Below, in pieces: positions 6,567 to 7,397 of a DNA stretch of 7,397 nucleotides. A model generated the notes under the pieces. The model saw only the letters and a list, made by a program, of their open reading frames with translations, had not been told where the DNA came from and made no database searches. The DNA comes from Bryobacteraceae bacterium (lineage in GTDB: Bacteria; Acidobacteriota; Terriglobia; Bryobacterales; Bryobacteraceae). Position 1 is the first letter of the stretch. The number at the start of each line of letters is the position of its first letter. The position numbers were made by a program, and so were the translations under genes. The stretch spans positions 1 through 7,397 of the forward strand of contig JAICMB010000152.1 of NCBI GenBank assembly GCA_025929455.1, written 5' to 3'.

Positions 6567-7397
6567 ATGACGACGACCACGCCGGGTGAATCTGCGCCGG
6601 ACGCCGGGACCGTTGCCCCGTCCAACTTCATCCGCGACATCATCATCGAAGATCAGAAGACGGACCGCTACGGCGGCCGCGTGCACACGCGCTTTCCCCC
6701 GGAACCCAACGGCTATCTCCACATCGGCCACGCCAAGTCGATTCACTTGAATTTCGGCCTCGCCGCCGAGTTTGGCGGTAAGTGCAACCTGCGCTTCGAC
6801 GACACCAATCCTTCGAAAGAAGAAACCGAGTATGTCGAGTCCATCATCGAAGACGTGCGCTGGCTCGGCGGCGACTGGGACAGCCGTATGTTCTACGCCT
6901 CCGACTATTTCGACCAGCTCTACGATTGGGCGGTGCAGCTTATTAAGAAAGGCAAAGCGTTCGTCTGCGACCTCTCCGCCGAAGAAGTGCGCCGGACGCG
7001 TGGCACGCTGACCGAACCCGGCGAAAACAGCCCGTATCGCGATCGCCCGGTGGACGAAAACCTCGACCTGTTCGCCCGCATGCGCGGCGGCGAGTTCCCG
7101 GACGGCTCGCATACGCTGCGCGCGAAAATCGACATGGCCGCGGCGAATCTGAACCTGCGCGATCCGGTGATGTACCGCATCGTGCACGCCGAGCATCACA
7201 GAACCGGCAGCAAGTGGTGCATCTATCCCATGTACGACTTCGCGCACGGCCAGTCCGACTCCATCGAGCACGTCACGCACTCCATGTGCACTCTCGAGTT
7301 CGCCGATCACCAGCCGCTCTATCGCTGGTTCATCGAGCAGTTGGGCATCTTTCCTTCGCAGCAGATCGAATTCGACCGCCTCAATCTCACTTACACG
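6567..7397 (+). CDS. glnS: Glutaminyl-tRNA synthetase (C-terminus beyond window)
   Basis: Class I synthetase that charges tRNA(Gln) directly with glutamine, avoiding the transamidation route through Glu-tRNA(Gln). 277 codons are present, about half of a typical 550-residue GlnRS; the frame is open to the right edge. After a roughly 18-residue Thr/Ala/Pro-rich, probably disordered N-terminus come [11 protein letters not shown] (20-30), [20 protein letters not shown] (39-58, HIGH at 52-55), [20 protein letters not shown] (73-92), [20 protein letters not shown] (145-164), LRAKIDMA (184-191), [20 protein letters not shown] (208-227) and [18 protein letters not shown] (237-254). These blocks separate GlnRS from GluRS. 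The KMSKS loop and anticodon-binding barrels lie outside the window. GlnRS is absent from many bacteria and is held to have come from eukaryotes by transfer, so its pairing with gltX is informative about the lineage's Gln-tRNA route. Confidence 0.97.
   Translation, partial: MTTTTPGESAPDAGTVAPSNFIRDIIIEDQKTDRYGGRVHTRFPPEPNGYLHIGHAKSIHLNFGLAAEFGGKCNLRFDDTNPSKEETEYVESIIEDVRWLGGDWDSRMFYASDYFDQLYDWAVQLIKKGKAFVCDLSAEEVRRTRGTLTEPGENSPYRDRPVDENLDLFARMRGGEFPDGSHTLRAKIDMAAANLNLRDPVMYRIVHAEHHRTGSKWCIYPMYDFAHGQSDSIEHVTHSMCTLEFADHQPLYRWFIEQLGIFPSQQIEFDRLNLTYT

Noticed and set aside
5871..7310. 479-codon open frame on the minus strand opposite gltX and glnS
   Set aside because: It is fully antisense to two clear synthetase genes. 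Its composition (Ala, Val, Arg, Gly, His rich, with no recognisable domain) is what GC-rich third positions produce in an opposite frame.
1..7397. tRNA, rRNA, CRISPR, insertion sequences, attachment sites
   Set aside because: Read by eye: no spaced direct repeats, no transposase-like frame, no cloverleaf or conserved RNA motif. Almost all of the window is taken up by the five genes.

Overview
The window is GC-rich bacterial DNA (roughly two thirds G+C by eye) with little intergenic space. It carries five protein-coding genes, two of them cut by the window edges. I found no mobile element, CRISPR array, rRNA or tRNA gene. An outer-membrane porin indicates a diderm (Gram-negative) bacterium. 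The porin subtype, the large membrane protein, and a GluRS gene next to a GlnRS gene together recall Acidobacteriota of the Bryobacterales/Solibacter type. That placement rests on remembered sequence resemblance, not on a search, so it is tentative.

Layout: (1) 1-1109, minus strand, 3'-truncated: moeA, molybdopterin molybdenumtransferase, the last step of molybdenum cofactor synthesis. (2) Diverging from it, 1132-2472 plus: an OprB-type carbohydrate porin with a signal peptide. The two start codons lie about 22 bp apart, so each gene's promoter must sit largely inside the other gene. (3) 2473-2616: a 144-bp gap with a perfect 10-bp inverted repeat around an AT-rich -10-like element. (4) 2617-5013 plus: a 798-residue polytopic membrane protein with a spermidine-synthase-like Rossmann domain between two blocks of membrane segments. 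(5) 5014-5090: a short gap with a compact hairpin and no U-tract. (6) 5091-6551 plus: gltX, glutamyl-tRNA synthetase. (7) 15 bp later, 6567-7397 plus, cut by the right edge: glnS, glutaminyl-tRNA synthetase, with a good ribosome binding site.

The gltX-glnS pair is a clear functional unit: it supplies Glu-tRNA(Glu) and Gln-tRNA(Gln) by direct charging, very probably from one transcript. The other genes (cofactor synthesis, sugar uptake, membrane protein of unknown role) have no evident pathway link to it. Most of the window is ordinary chromosomal housekeeping sequence. The least understood item is the membrane protein at 2617-5013: the residues expected to bind and activate the polyamine substrate are altered, and a hand-drawn topology places its SAM-binding-like domain on the unexpected side of the membrane. 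I see no convincing previously undescribed multi-gene system here.
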